Source: Drosophila miranda (lineage: Eukaryota; Arthropoda; Insecta; Diptera; Drosophilidae). From it: DNA of 64,000 bases. The position numbers and the translations under genes are program-made. The notes beneath the pieces were generated by a model. It was not told where the DNA came from and searched no databases. It saw only the letters and a program-made list of their open reading frames with translations. Shown in pieces: positions 32,866-44,548 of this stretch. Positions within the stretch are counted from its first letter, which is position 1. Every line of letters starts with the position of its first letter. The DNA lies in NCBI RefSeq assembly GCF_003369915.1, contig NW_022881614.1, forward strand, positions 31,527,276 to 31,591,275, read 5' to 3'.

Positions 32866-35800
32866 CTTCCGTTTGGTGAACAAATAGGCGTCAGTATTTT
32901 TAGTCCATTTGATACAGGTAGCCCTGTAAGTTTTATTCATAAGACTTTGATAACGAAGTCGGCTATAGTTGAAGCCTATAATGAAGTTAGGAAATACTAT
33001 GGACTAGGAGGACAGCCAATTCCCATATGGGGAAAATTTAAGTGCCATATTGAATTTTGCACAAAGAAATATATCGTTTTATTAAACATCGTAGATGATA
33101 ACATGCTGCCTTTGCCGGTATTGTTGGGACGCGATGCCCTTAAAGTTATTGAAGTAAAATTAGTTCATAAGAAAAATATCAATGCGAAGCAACACACACC
33201 ATTAAGCTCGTTAAAGCAAAAAGCTATTAGTTTAACCTGCGCGTCTTTATTCACCGAACGTAAAAATAATATTAACATAAGACTATATGATAAGTTAGAT
33301 GGTAATCAATCAGAAAGAAGCGAGCTAATCAAACGTTCTAATCCATTTAAAAATCAGACACAAGAAAACTCAAGGAATGACAAAATGGCCATCGAGAATA
33401 TGAATCAAGGCGACGAGTTCAGTAACTTTTGTGCGGCGGTAGAGATTGATGAAGAGGAACATATTAACGTAGGTTTCGAATTTGGCCCCACTCTTGCAGA
33501 AAAGTGTAGGGAAGTTATTAAGACATACTATTTACACAAAGAATTTGACTTTAAAGCACCACCAAAGTATCAGATGCAGATTCGTGTAACAGAAACAACA
33601 CCATTTCATTGTACTCCGCGTCGTTTATCCTACCATGAGAGAGAGAAAGTAGCTGAAATAGTAGATTATCTGTTAGAAAAGAAAGTAATCCGTCATAGTG
33701 AGTCTCCTTATGCTTCCCCGTTGGTCCTAGTAAAAAAAAAATCAGGAGAACTTCGAATGTGCGTCGATTACCGTGGTCTGAACAAACGAATTGTTAAAGA
33801 TAATTTCCCATTGCCCCTTATTGAGGACTGGCTTGAGTTTTTAGAAAACAAGTGCTGTTTTTCCATTATAGATTTGAAAAGTGGGTATCATCAAATAGGC
33901 GTAGAAGAAAAATCAGTTCCGTATACATCGTTTGTGACACCGCAAGGACAGTATGAGTACTTGAGAATGCCCTTTGGGTTAAAAAATGGATCCGCTATTT
34001 TTCAGAGATTTATTTCGGAGCTCTTGAGAGACTTTATTAGGAACAAAAGCATTGTAGTGTACATGGATGATATATTAGTAGCGACTAAAACAGTTGAAGA
34101 ACACATGGATATATTAAAAAGACTATGCATTCGGTTTAGCGAGCAAAATTTAGAGATAAATCTAAAAAAGTGTAGGTTTCTCAATCGAAACATCGATTTC
34201 CTGGGGTATAAAGTTAATCAAAACGGAATAGTTCCTAGTTATTCCCATATTGAGGCCTTGAAAAAATACCCAGTCCCTCAAAATGTAAAAGCACTGCACT
34301 CATGCTTGGGATTCTTTTCGTATTTTCGACGTTTCATGTTGTCATTTGCGACGACAGCTAAGCCCTTGGTGCAGTTGTTAAAAGAAGGTGGTCCGTTTCT
34401 CATGAATAGAGAACAGGTGAAGACGTTTGAAACTCTTAAGAATGCGTTAGCAAATCCTCCGGTATTAGCCATTTTTAGCCCAAATAGAGAAACGGAATTA
34501 CATACAGACGCAAGTTCATACGGTTATGGCGCAATACTGATGCAAAGACAAGATGATGGGAAGATGCACCCTGTGTCCTATTATTCCGGCAAAACAACAG
34601 AAAGAGAATCACGTTATCATAGTTTCGAACTAGAGACATTGGCTATAATTTATGCATTGAGGCGTTTTAGAGCATATTTGGAGCATAGGTCCTTCAAAAT
34701 AATCACGGATTGTAATTCGTTAGTACAGACGTTAACCAGAAAGTCAATTAGTCCTAAGATAGCACGGTGGTTCCTAGAGTTAGAGAACTATGATTACTCC
34801 ATTATGCACAGACCTGGAGCCAGTATGGCGCACGTTGATGCGCTGAGCAGACAAGATCAAGTGACGAATATGTTAGAGGATGGTTATAGAGTCAAATACG
34901 GTTTAGAAAAGTCTAATTTAGAAAAAGATGAGAGTAGAAAGCAATATACAAGGAATAGTGTAAATAGAGACAACCCTGGTAGTGAGCATAGAGGTACCGT
35001 AGAGAACCCTGTGATTAAGTGTAGAGATTTAAATATCAGTAGAGAGCGTAGTAGTACCGTACACAACCCTGCGATTGAGTGTGGAGAATCAAGTGCAGTA
35101 GGAAGTAGATTGGGAAATAGGTGGAAGTCTGATAATAGAGAGAACCTTGGTAGTGATTGTAGAGATAACATAGAGAATAGTGAATATAGGGAAGAGAATG
35201 GATCGAAGATTGAAATTAGAGATTTGAGCCAATGTAGAAGAAGCGTTAACGATGTGGTGGGGGGAGTAAAGTACATAAGTAATAGGAATTCAGATAAAGA
35301 TAAAAAATGTGTTGAGGATACAGTAGAGAGGGACAAGTTAGAGTTTCAGGAGGAAAGATTACTAAAATCATTGATAGTTGGGGTAGTAGGTGCAACGCCA
35401 GAAGATGTTGATTTGATATTGCAATCAGAACAGATGCGAGACAAGGAAGTAGTTAGGATTCGAAAAATGCTAGAGGATGGAATTGAAGTAGATTTTGAAA
35501 TGATAGATGGTATTGTTTACAAGAGGAGTTGTGAAAACAAACTATGTTTCTATGTACCAATGTGTATGGAAGAGCAGTTGATAAGGCGGTCACACGAAAA
35601 ACTAGGACATCTGGCCGCAGAGAAGTGCGTGAGTGACCTTTTGAGGACCTATTGGTTTCCGTCAATGAGAAGTAAAGTGGCAAGGTTCATCAGAAACTGT
35701 CTACCGTGTATACTACACTCGATGCCTAAAACAATCCATAACAGAACGCTCCATAGTATCCCAAAGTCGTGTGTTCCTTTTCATACCCTACATGTTGATC

Positions 35801-35933
35801 ATTTGGGTCCGCTGCCGAGTATTAGATCTAAGCGAAAACACCTCCTTGTGGTAATAGATGCATTCACTAAGTTTGTCAAATTGTTCCCGGTTAATAGTAC
35901 CAGCACGCGGGAAGCGAAGGATGCCTTATTTAT
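32866..35933 (+). pseudogene. pol: Gypsy-type pol (protease to integrase catalytic core)
   Basis: One open frame from 32866 to the LINE insertion. Protease active site FDTGSPVSF lies near 32908. RT has VKKKSGELRMCVDYRGLN, IDLKSGYHQIG and the active site VYMDDILVA. RNase H has LHTDASSYGYGAIL and IITDCNSLV, ending HVDALSRQ. An unusual hydrophilic linker of about 160 residues (34860-35380) with repeated NPGSEHRGTVENP/STVHNPAIEC-like units follows. The integrase finger (HEKLGHLAAEKC, CLPC) and first catalytic aspartate (LHVDHLGPLPS) come next. RT and RNase H look undamaged. Confidence 0.85.
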
Positions 35934-36316
35934 TTATTTATTTATTTATTAAATTAACAAATTATCTGTTAATAATGGTACTTAGTTACTAAAGGCAGAA
36001 AAAGATAAGTTAAAAGTTAGCTAAATTTAAATGATTATAAATATTGCATGCAATTAGTTTAAGAGACAGTTCAGGGGATAGGGTTAGACAGAGGGAGTTA
36101 TAATTATGGCATAAAACCCTAAAAGGTTCATGATCAGCATAATTAGACCTACATATGGGTAGACGGATAGGCCTAAAAGTACGGGTAGGTCTGGATGGAA
36201 CGGCCAAGTCAATCTGACCCAAGAGAGTTTGGGAGTCAACAGTCCCAAGAAGGAGCTTGTGCACGAACATTACGCCATTGCATATTCTGCGATGGTGCAA
36301 CGACGGCAGGTCAATA
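35934..36316 (-). mobile_element. CR1-type LINE 3' fragment inserted in the integrase
   Basis: Minus-strand C-terminus of a CR1-type RT (MFVHKLLLGTVDSQTLLGQI, NYADHEPFRVLCHNYNSL) is similar to the end of the LINE at 10220-11593. It is followed by a short 3' UTR and an (AAAT)n tail at 35934-35955, which is a CR1-like short-repeat tail and not poly(A). It is strongly 5' truncated, as is usual for LINE insertions. Confidence 0.75.
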
Positions 36317-37040
36317 AGATTAAGTAAATATTTTGATTTCTATAGTCGCCCTACTAGGATAATATCAGATCGTGGGACCTGTTTCACCTCTTTAGAGTTC
36401 TCTAGTTTTCTGCATGAGAGAGGGATAGAGCACATTAAGGTAGCTACAGGTGCACCGCAGGCGAATGGCCAAGTGGAGCGGGTGAATCGTGTTCTTACTC
36501 CTATGTTAGGAAAACTGTCAGAGCCCCTTGAGCAAGCCGATTGGTATAGGTTGATGAGCAAGGTAGAGCACGCCATTAATAACTCCGTTAACAGCAGTAC
36601 GAAAAAGACACCTAGCACATTGTTATTTGGAATACCCCAGAAAGGACCCGTTGTAGATGAATTAACCGAATACCTAGAGGAGAAGTTAGCGTCAGAACTT
36701 AGAGAGTTGGAAACTATAAGAGAAATAGCAAGTGAGAACATACGGTTGTCGCAGAAAAGAAATGAGAAGAGCCCATAAACATAGAGCCCCATTAAAGTAT
36801 GAACCTGGTGACTATGTAGCAGTCCGGCATGTGGACACAACACCGGGGATCAATAAGAAGTTCGCACCAAAGTATCGAGGACCGTACAGGATCAATAGAG
36901 TATTGGATAATGATCGTTATGAGGTTGTCGACATTGAGGACTGTCAGTTGACGCAAATGCCATTCCGAAGTATATTAGAACCAGCAAGGCTTAAACCCTG
37001 GGTAGAGTGTAAGGATAAAACCATGGTCTCATGTTGTTAA
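36317..37040 (+). pseudogene. Integrase C-terminal half of the micropia/mdg3-like element
   Basis: Continues the integrase after the LINE fragment with the second and third catalytic residues (RIISDRGTCF, PQANGQVERVNRV). It ends with an SH3-like DNA-binding domain (YEPGDYVAVRHV, APKYRGPYRI). A one-base frameshift at about 36760 separates the catalytic part (to 36778) from the C-terminal domain (to 37040). Confidence 0.75.
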
Positions 37041-37127
37041 TCGATGAAATAGTATGTTAAGTAAGACAATACCGAATAAGAAATGTTTAACCAACTGTAT
37101 GCCTTAGTGTGTAGATCGTGGGCGATC

Positions 37128-37420
37128 TGTAGTCAGGTTGCCTGAATGTAAGATATGAATATTAGTTTATAAAATTTGAATATTAGTTTAAGATTTACTC
37201 ATCGATAGTATTATAAGATATACCAATGTATACTTGTCGAGGACAAGTATCGATATGCCAACACACATTCATTCGAATACGACGATCAAGAAAGAAGAAC
37301 ATATAATAAAACCGTGCTATTAAAAGCTTACAATACATTACAAATAAATAATAATCATTTAGGTATGTTTCGGGGCAATATTGTGTACCCTGCCTTCTAG
37401 ACGTGAATAATAATCGTGAC
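37128..37420 (+). repeat. Probable 3' LTR of the micropia/mdg3-like element
   Basis: TGTAGTCAGGTTGCC follows a purine-rich GATCGTGGGCGATC. AATAAAAC-like signals lie at 37307-37316. No second copy exists in the window, so the right boundary is a guess. Confidence 0.4.
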
Positions 37421-37831
37421 CCTCAAAAAATTCCCTATCTAGTTTGTGGTTATACGAATATTGATTAATTCGTGTTTTGGGTGCAAACACTATCTATACG
37501 TTTATCAATTAAAGAATGTTAAAGGAGTGTAACGCCGTAACTGGGTATTTTATTTTGGTATTTTAATACTCGTATTTCATCATATTATTTAAATTCTGAA
37601 GAATTACCTACATTAATCTTATACAAACAAATATCGAAATAGAGTATGGTAATTTGTTTTGGCTTATTTGTTGGAATGGTTCCTAGACAAATAAATCAGC
37701 TGTTTGTAAAAATTTGCGGTTTATTTACAGTTTTTGAAGGGGTAAATATTGCGAGCAGACGGAGTACAATTTCAGCTACAATAAAACATGTCGTTTAAGG
37801 TTTCGGCCAAGAGATAGCGGGAGCTTTTACC
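37421..37831. other. Upstream region of the next P450
   Basis: AT-rich, no ORF. It may contain the last bases of the LTR to its left. GCAGACGGAG and CAATTTCAGC motifs occur near 37755-37775, but no regulatory site can be assigned. Confidence 0.4.
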
Positions 37832-37838
37832 TATAAAA
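37832..37838 (+). promoter_or_regulatory. TATA box of the Cyp6a23-like gene
   Basis: TATAAAA lies 47 bases before the chosen ATG at 37885, a normal distance for Drosophila P450 genes. No strong initiator was found. Confidence 0.4.
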
Positions 37839-37884
37839 CTTAGTGGATACGGCAAGCTGGGACCAGCTCCAAACCGAAAGTATA

Positions 37885-39410
37885 ATGTCGCTGGTGCTAG
37901 CGTTGATTGCCATTATGGTGTCGCTTGTTCTCTTCGCGGCAAGACGTCATGGATATTGGCAGCGTCGTGGTATCCCGCACGATGTGCCCCACCCACTTTT
38001 CGGGAACATTGGGGACTGGCCCAAGAAGCGGCAAATAGCAGTTATATTCAGGGATTACTATCGGAAGTACAAGAGTGCGAAATACCCGTTTGCTGGATTC
38101 TACTTCTTTTTTACAAGAACCGCTGTGGTTACCGATCTGGATCTGGTAAAGCGAGTGCTCATCAAAGACTTCAATTATTTCGAAAACCGAGGCATATTCT
38201 ACAATGAGATTGATGACCCCCTCTCGGCAACAGTGTTCAGCATTGAAGGTCAGAAGTGGCGTCATCTGAGGCACAAGCTGACACCCACATTTACGTCTGG
38301 CAAAATGAAGCACATGTTCCCTATTGTGGTCAAAGTGGGTGAGGAGATGGACAAAGTCTTCAGCAACAAGGTTGGCGATGAAAAGGTTCTTGAAATCGTT
38401 GATCTGGTGGCCCGATACACGGCTGACGTCATAGGCAATTGCGCCTTTGGACTAAATTGCAATAGTCAACAGAATCCCAATGCGGATTTTGTCACATTTG
38501 GCAAGCGAGCCCTCAGCGAACGTCGCTATAAGGGTCTATTAGATTTCATTATATTCGGCTTTCCGAAGCTTTCACGTTCCCTGCGCCTCAAATTGAATGT
38601 ACAGGAAGTTGAGGACTTCTACACAAAGATTGTGAGAGACACCATCGACTATCGCTTGAAGACTAAGGAAAAGCGTAACGACTTCATGGACAGTCTGATT
38701 GAAATGTACCAGAAAGAGCAGGAGGGCAACTCTGATGAAGGTCTGACCTTCAAAGAGATCCTGGCACAGGCATTCATATTCTTTGTGGCCGGTTTCGAGA
38801 CAAGCTCCACCACCATGGGTTTTGCGCTCTATGAGCTGGCGCAGAACCAGGACACTCAAGATAAGCTGAGAAAGGAGATCAACGATGTTTTGGCCAAGCA
38901 CAACAATCAGTTCAGGTTGTAATGGGTAAGTACTCGTGAGGATTACATTTGGTTTATTTTTCTCTAATATTTTATAATTCCCTTTCAGAAACTCTTCGGA
39001 AGTACCCGGCTCTTGCGCATTTAACGCGAAAGACGCAGGCGGATTTTTCACCCGAAGATCCGAAGAATTTCATTGCCAAAGGAACAATAGTTGTCATCCC
39101 GGCTCTGGGTATTCACTACGATCCTGATATTTATCCCGAACCCGAGAAATTCAAGCCGGAGCGTTTTACGGAGGAGGCCATCGCCTCCAGACCCGCCTGC
39201 GCCTGGCTGCCCTTTGGCGAGGGTCCAAGCAACTGCATCGGACTGCGCTTCGGCATAATGCAAACCTGTGTAGGCCTGGCATACCTGATCAAGGGGTACA
39301 GGTTCAGTGTCGCTCCGGAGACGCAAATACCCATGAAGTTAATCCTCAAAAGCATTTTACTGTCTGCCGAAAATGGAATCTATCTTAAGGTCGAAAAAGT
39401 TTCCAATTGA
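37885..39410 (+). pseudogene. Cyp6a23: Cyp6a17/Cyp6a23-type cytochrome P450, frameshifted before the intron
   Basis: Very similar to the D. melanogaster Cyp6a17/Cyp6a23 pair ([54 protein letters not shown]). Start chosen at ATG 37885, where the membrane anchor begins, instead of the upstream Met at 37843. Exon 1 ends at 38925, followed by a 63-bp GTAAGT...TTTCAG intron (38926-38988); exon 2 runs to TGA 39410. Just before the intron, AKHNNQF jumps to a shifted frame: about 13 codons are missing and a TAA at 38920-38922 follows, so the product would lack the heme-binding half. The heme loop also reads [10 protein letters not shown], with serine where P450s have a near-invariant arginine. Both point to a lost function. 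Confidence 0.85.
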
Positions 39411-39421
39411 AAAGTTTAATG

Positions 39422-40350
39422 AAAACGAGGGGGAACGTTGTGAGTTGCTGCGGACACCACAGTTATACCCGATACTAAGTCAGTATGGCTCTCCTGCGGC
39501 AGACGCCGCTAATATTGAACCACACGACAAAGAGTGCGTGCGAGAGAGACAGAAAATCAGTCTGAGCGTGACGTCGGGCGCTGCGTGGCCACTGCAAATT
39601 GATTTCTTGCTTTTGGCTACAAAAATGATCCGATCTGATCCAGATTCAGCAATCTGATAGATATAGTCATTATCTATGATTCTGCGTTTTTAGTTTTCTC
39701 GAATGTGCAATATTGTGGATGCAACAGATTTTCGTCCTTTGTGGGGGCGGAAAGGGGTGTGGCGAAATTCTGAGATATACGTTTTATAGTGAGATCTAAC
39801 GGAAGGGCGGATACCAAATTTGGTTACTCTATCCTTAATAGTCTCTGAGATTTGTGGATGCCCCAGATTTTCGTCCTTTGCGTTGGCGGAAGGGGGTGTG
39901 GCGAAATTTGAACACGAAACGGTCAAGGTCCGATATCACAGGAGTGTGGATACCAAATTTGGTTGCTCTGGATCTTATAGGTTCTGAGATCCTTGAACTC
40001 ATATTTTGCAATTGGCAAAACCGACCATGAAACCTGTGTGTTAGAGAGAGACAGAGCGAGAAAGAATGAAATTGTTTTCTTGATTCTGGCTATAATAATT
40101 ATACGATCTGGTTGAGATTTTACACTCTAGAACATATAGTCATCCTCTACGATTCTGCGTTTTTGGTTTTATCGTATCGGACGGACGGACGGACGGACAG
40201 ACAGACAGGGCCCAATCGACTCGGCTATTGATGCTGATCAAGAGTATATATACTTTATGGGGTCGGAAACGATTCCTTCTGGACGTTACACACATCCACT
40301 TTTACCACAAATCTAATATACCCCAATACTCATTTTGAGTATCGGGTATA
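39422..40350 (-). mobile_element. DINE-1/Helentron copy 2
   Basis: Inverted copy with the same termini as copies 1 and 3: AAAACGAGGGGGAACGTTG on the left and GAGTATCGGGTATA on the right, with a (GGAC/AGAC)n tract near 40180-40208. It starts 11 bases after the P450 stop codon and ends 6 bases before the next P450 remnant. Confidence 0.85.
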
Positions 40351-40356
40351 AAAAAA

Positions 40357-41248
40357 GACGACCCCCTGACCAATCATTTAGTGGCCATCGAAGGCCAAAA
40401 GTGGCGACAGCTCCGCCAAAAGATGACCCCCACATTCACCTCGGGCAAAATGAAGATTATGTTCCCCACAGTACTGGAAATTGGCGATGAGATGATCCGG
40501 GTATTCGCTGAGAAAATCACCGGAGGGCCCCAGCCCCTGAATGTCGCCTGAATGTCCCGCTTCAGCGCTGATGTGATCGTAAGTTGTGCCTTCGGCCTGG
40601 AGTGCAACAGTTTGCGGAACCCAAATGCAGAATTTGTCACCATGGGCAAGGCTGCCATCACTGAGCGGCGCTATGGAAAAACAGCGGACTTGTTCTTTTT
40701 CGGTGCACCCAAGCTGGCAGCAAAGTTGCGAATGAAGGAAACCGTCCAGAAAGTCGAGGATTTCTATATGAAAATCTTTAGAGAAACCGTCGACTATCGG
40801 TTAAAGAATAATGTCAAACGAAACGATTTCATGGACATGCTGATTGATATGATGATCAAGTACGATAAGGGCAACAAGTAGGATGGCATCAGTTTTAACG
40901 AGTTGGCTGCCCAGGCCTTTATCTTCTTCTTGGCTGGCTTCGATACCTCTTCGACTTCGTTGGGCTTCGCTCTCCATGAACTGGCCGTGAACCAGGACAT
41001 CCAGGATAAGCTGAGGACGGAGATTGACACGGTGATGGCGAAATACAACGGCCAATTGAACTATGACAGCATTCGGGAGCTGACGTATATGGACAAGGTC
41101 ATCGATGGTGAGTCAGTCTATCAATTAGACTCATATTGATCAACTCTGCGATTTGCATAACATTCTTCTTAATTTCCATCTTAGAAACCTTACGAAAGAA
41201 TCCCGTTGTGGGTCATTTGATTCGCATATGCACTCAGCGGTACTATAA
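40357..41248 (+). pseudogene. Cyp6a20: Cyp6a20-like P450 remnant, both ends missing
   Basis: Starts abruptly at [19 protein letters not shown] right after a DINE-1 copy and resembles D. melanogaster Cyp6a20 (TSGKMK, GAPKLAAKLRMKETVQKVEDF, NNVKRNDFMDML). Lesions: an 11-bp tandem duplication (CCTGAATGTCG, 40535-40557) shifts the frame, and GAG to TAG at 40879-40881 stops it after DKGNK. A 77-bp GTGAGT...TTAG intron (41108-41184) is preserved in the usual position. Twenty codons after the intron (ETLRKNPVVGHLIRICTQRY) the gene is cut by an LTR element, and no heme-loop exon follows. Confidence 0.8.
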
Positions 41249-41671
41249 TGTTACGGCTACGGGCTGGTTAAATCTTGTTGGCAATGCAGCCTCAGCAGGA
41301 AAGGGAATCGGGGTTAGTGCACTATACTGCGCTCTGGGCTCAGCTCGCCGGATGGGGTCGGGGTCTTTCCTATCCCTATACTTCCTGGTTCTCGCCATAT
41401 TATAAAAATTTAAGTGCACTGACACAGAATCTACTTTGATCAAAACAAAAAAACAAATGTAATCAATCCCCGGTCGGCATAGATGGCAAGAAGGAATCCA
41501 GTAGTCGCGTATTTAATTTAGTGATCCTAGGTGTAGGAGATCACTAGTTCCTCTATACCCTCCCTACCTTCGGCAATGCGTGGAACGATGTTGGCATGGC
41601 CCCTAACGTAACTACCGCTGCATTATTACACTCGATGCATCATTGGCATGTGTACTTAGACAGAATGGTTG
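41249..41671 (-). repeat. Left (3') LTR of the Ulysses-like element
   Basis: Repeats at 46207-46630 with few changes. Minus-strand end GCCGTAACA lies inside the P450 remnant. An obvious polypurine tract next to its start is lacking, so the LTR may extend further right than the shared part. Confidence 0.75.
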
Positions 41672-42129
41672 AGTTGCATCTCGCAAGATACGATTAGAGG
41701 GCATTCAAAAGTCGATACAGATCGTCCGTACAACGGAAACGCTGGTAATTCGAAGCGGCCAAAAATAAGACACTGGAGGTTGCGTGGGGGGGTTAGGCGT
41801 GAGAGCGCCAAAGCACGGCAGACCTCCAGTGAACAAGAGATTCTGTAATAGATTCGGAATTCAGTGAATGTACCAAACCTGCTTTCCTCTATAATCACCT
41901 TCTTTTTCTCTACGTAGCACTTTGCACTTTCACCACACAATATAGCTTGATCTTGCTTTTTAGTCGATTCTCCGCCGACTTGCAGTTATGTAATTTGGTA
42001 TGTATTATGTAATACAGGGACACGTGAACTTCCACTAGAGTTTGGCACTATTGGCACAGGCATGTGCCCGGAGTGAGTCCCGGAGTGATCGACAGGGATC
42101 GTAATCGAAAAGAAAAGAAGGACAGTGAA
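41672..42129 (-). other. 3' untranslated region of the Ulysses-like element
   Basis: No ORF of note between the pol stop and the LTR; a G-run lies at 41789-41796 on the plus strand. Confidence 0.5.
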
Positions 42130-44535
42130 TTAGCGGGTTTGAATATCCTTTACGTGGTATACTCCCATTTTCTTTCCTTTCTCGTTCGATAATTCGTAAT
42201 AAACAGGACTTAGCTTTTTCATTACTGTTGCTGTCACAAACACCTGCGCTAATTTATGGCTGAATTGTTTAGACGCGTAGCTTTGGGAGAAATTGCGAAC
42301 GTAAACCTGATCTCCGACGTTGAATTGTATGTTTCTACTCCTCAAATTGTATACCCTCGCGTTGGTTGCATGAGCCTTTGCATTGTTGACCGTTGCTGCA
42401 TACCTTGCCAACTGCAGAGCATCGGGGTAATTAACTCTAGAATCATCTGATAGCAAGTTAAGTTTCCTGAGCAATTCGTAATCCTTGCCATTCAAAATCA
42501 TGTTTTGCCCAAACGTAAGGAAGTAAGGAGAATATCCGGTGGTTGTATGTAGACTGGATCGAATAGCACCGTTAATCTCATTCAGTCGTTGATCCCAGGT
42601 AGTGTGAGCTTTCCCCACGTACGCACGGATCGCCGCCAAAACCGATCGGTTTAAGCGCTCGCTTGCATTCGCTTGAGGCGAATAAAAAGCGGTACAAATA
42701 TGTTTAATTAAAAATCGAGTTAGAAAAGCCTCAAAGAATCCTGATCAAAATTGAGAACCATTGTCCGTTAAGATGGATTCCGGCACTCCAAACGTAAAGA
42801 AAATGAAATTTTCTAAATACTCGCAAATCTTTCCGGAAGTGAATCGTTTCAATGGACAGAGGAAATGGAATTTTGTACAATGATCCACGATTATTAATAA
42901 TCCGATATTCCCTGCCTTTGAACGAGGGTATGGACCTAACAGATCCATGTAGAGTCGTTGAAACGGTCTCTCTGATTGCATTGGCTTTCCCAATGGTGGT
43001 CGTAATACTATATTGGGACTTTTGGTCTGTTTACACATGACACAATTATTCACATACTCTCGGATTTGAACCAACATCTTGGGCCAGAACAGGTATCTCT
43101 TAAGTTTTTTAACGGTTTTACCCATCCCGCCATGTGATGTGGTAGGAGAATCATGGGCTTGTTTGATAACACTACTGACTAGGCCAGAGGGTACCCATAA
43201 TTTCCACGACTGGTGGTCAGATTCAGAATCTCCAATCGAAGCTTCGGTGCGTTTGTATACATAGCCATCTGTTATTTTTAAATCTGGAAGTTTCTCTTGG
43301 TTCTGCTGAATGCGTTCAATTAAATCAAGATATTCCAACGAAGTGAAATGCTCGGACTCTAAATCGATGATCGGCCCTAGATCTATAAACTCATCTACTG
43401 ACGATTCATTTTGCCTTGACAGAGTGTCAGCAATAACATTTTGTGAACCCTTCCGGTGTTCAATGCGAAAATCAAAACCCTGTAACTGTATAGCCCATCG
43501 CGCGAGCCTTCCAGACAAATCCTTTTGTCGCATCAACCACTGCAATGCTGCATGGTCGGTTATTACTAAGAATTCCTGGCCTTCTATGTAAGCTCGAAAT
43601 TTCTTAATTCCCTTAATAACTGCTAGACATTCTAGTTCTGTAACGGAATAATTCCGTTGAGCTTTGGATAACTTAACCGACATGTATCCAACTGGCATTT
43701 CGAAGCCTTCTTCATTCTCTTGAGCTAGGACGCACCCGAGACCAAAAGAACTAGCATCACACAATAGGATGAATTTCTTAGAAATATCAGGAGTTCTGAG
43801 GATTGGAGCTGATGTTAATCTTCGTTTCAATTCTTCAAAAGCATTGGTTGCGGTTTCATTCCATATTAAGGAAGTATTCTGGTTCTTAAGCATCTCGGTC
43901 AATGGATAGCTCACGGAGGAATAATTCTCGACGAAACGTCGATACCATCCGGATAAACCGAGAAACCGTCGTAACTGCTTTACCGTTGTTGGAATTGGGA
44001 AGTCGTTGATTGCCTGAATCTTCAATGAATCAGTCTTGATCTGACCATCCGAAATTATGAAACCGAGATATTTAATCTCTCTCATGCAGAACTTAGATTT
44101 TCGAACGTTGATAGTGATATTCGCTTTTCTTAAGCATAGTGCGATTTCTTGCAAAAGAATCAAGTGCGAATCAATGTCATCCGATAGAACAAGCAAGTCA
44201 TCGAGATATACAAAAACTCGATTCCGTAAATGTGGCGGTATGACATGGTCCATTAAGCGGCATAAGGTCTGAGGTGCATTTGTCAGACCAAATGGCATGA
44301 CCTTATATTGGTACAGTGGACGATTCGGAACGGTAAACGCAGTATACGGTCGTGATGGCTCGTCCAATGGTATTTGCCAGAAAGCATGTTTCATATCAAG
44401 ACCAGTTATATACCGCGCTGGAGGTAAGCGGCTTAAGATCCCGTCAATATGTGGTAAGGGGTAAGCATCCTTCCTCGTGTATTTATTGATCTCGCGAGTT
44501 AATGCAGTTTCAAAGCTATTATCTTTACTGGCCAT
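42130..44535 (-). pseudogene. pol: Ulysses-like pol (RT, RNase H, integrase), one nonsense codon
   Basis: Begins inside RT (KDAYPLPHIDGILSRL), with the active site VYLDDLLVLSDD. RNase H follows (LLCDASSFGLGCVL, ITDHAALQWLM, VIADTLSRQ), then the integrase finger (HDSPTTSHGGMG, CVMCKQTK), first aspartate MDLLGPYPRSK, second in LTDNGSQF and, after a TGA at 42745-42747, the glutamate region SERLNRSVLAAI and a C-terminal domain. The TGA is in frame, so a single substitution accounts for the break. The 5' third of pol is missing where DINE-1 copy 3 lies. Confidence 0.85.
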
Positions 44536-44548
44536 ATTTCCTCTTAAT

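Larger units (their letters stand above)
32860..37420 (+). mobile_element. Micropia/mdg3-like Gypsy element, 5' truncated
   Basis: Plus-strand protease, RT, RNase H, integrase and a probable 3' LTR. The 5' LTR and gag are missing: sequence starts at the protease directly against the P450 fragment. The integrase is interrupted by a 380-bp CR1-type LINE fragment in the opposite orientation, and a frameshift lies near 36760. Assignment to the micropia/mdg3 group rests on FDTGSPVSFI, the TDCNSL RNase H motif and the LTR-like start TGTAGTCAGG. Confidence 0.7.
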
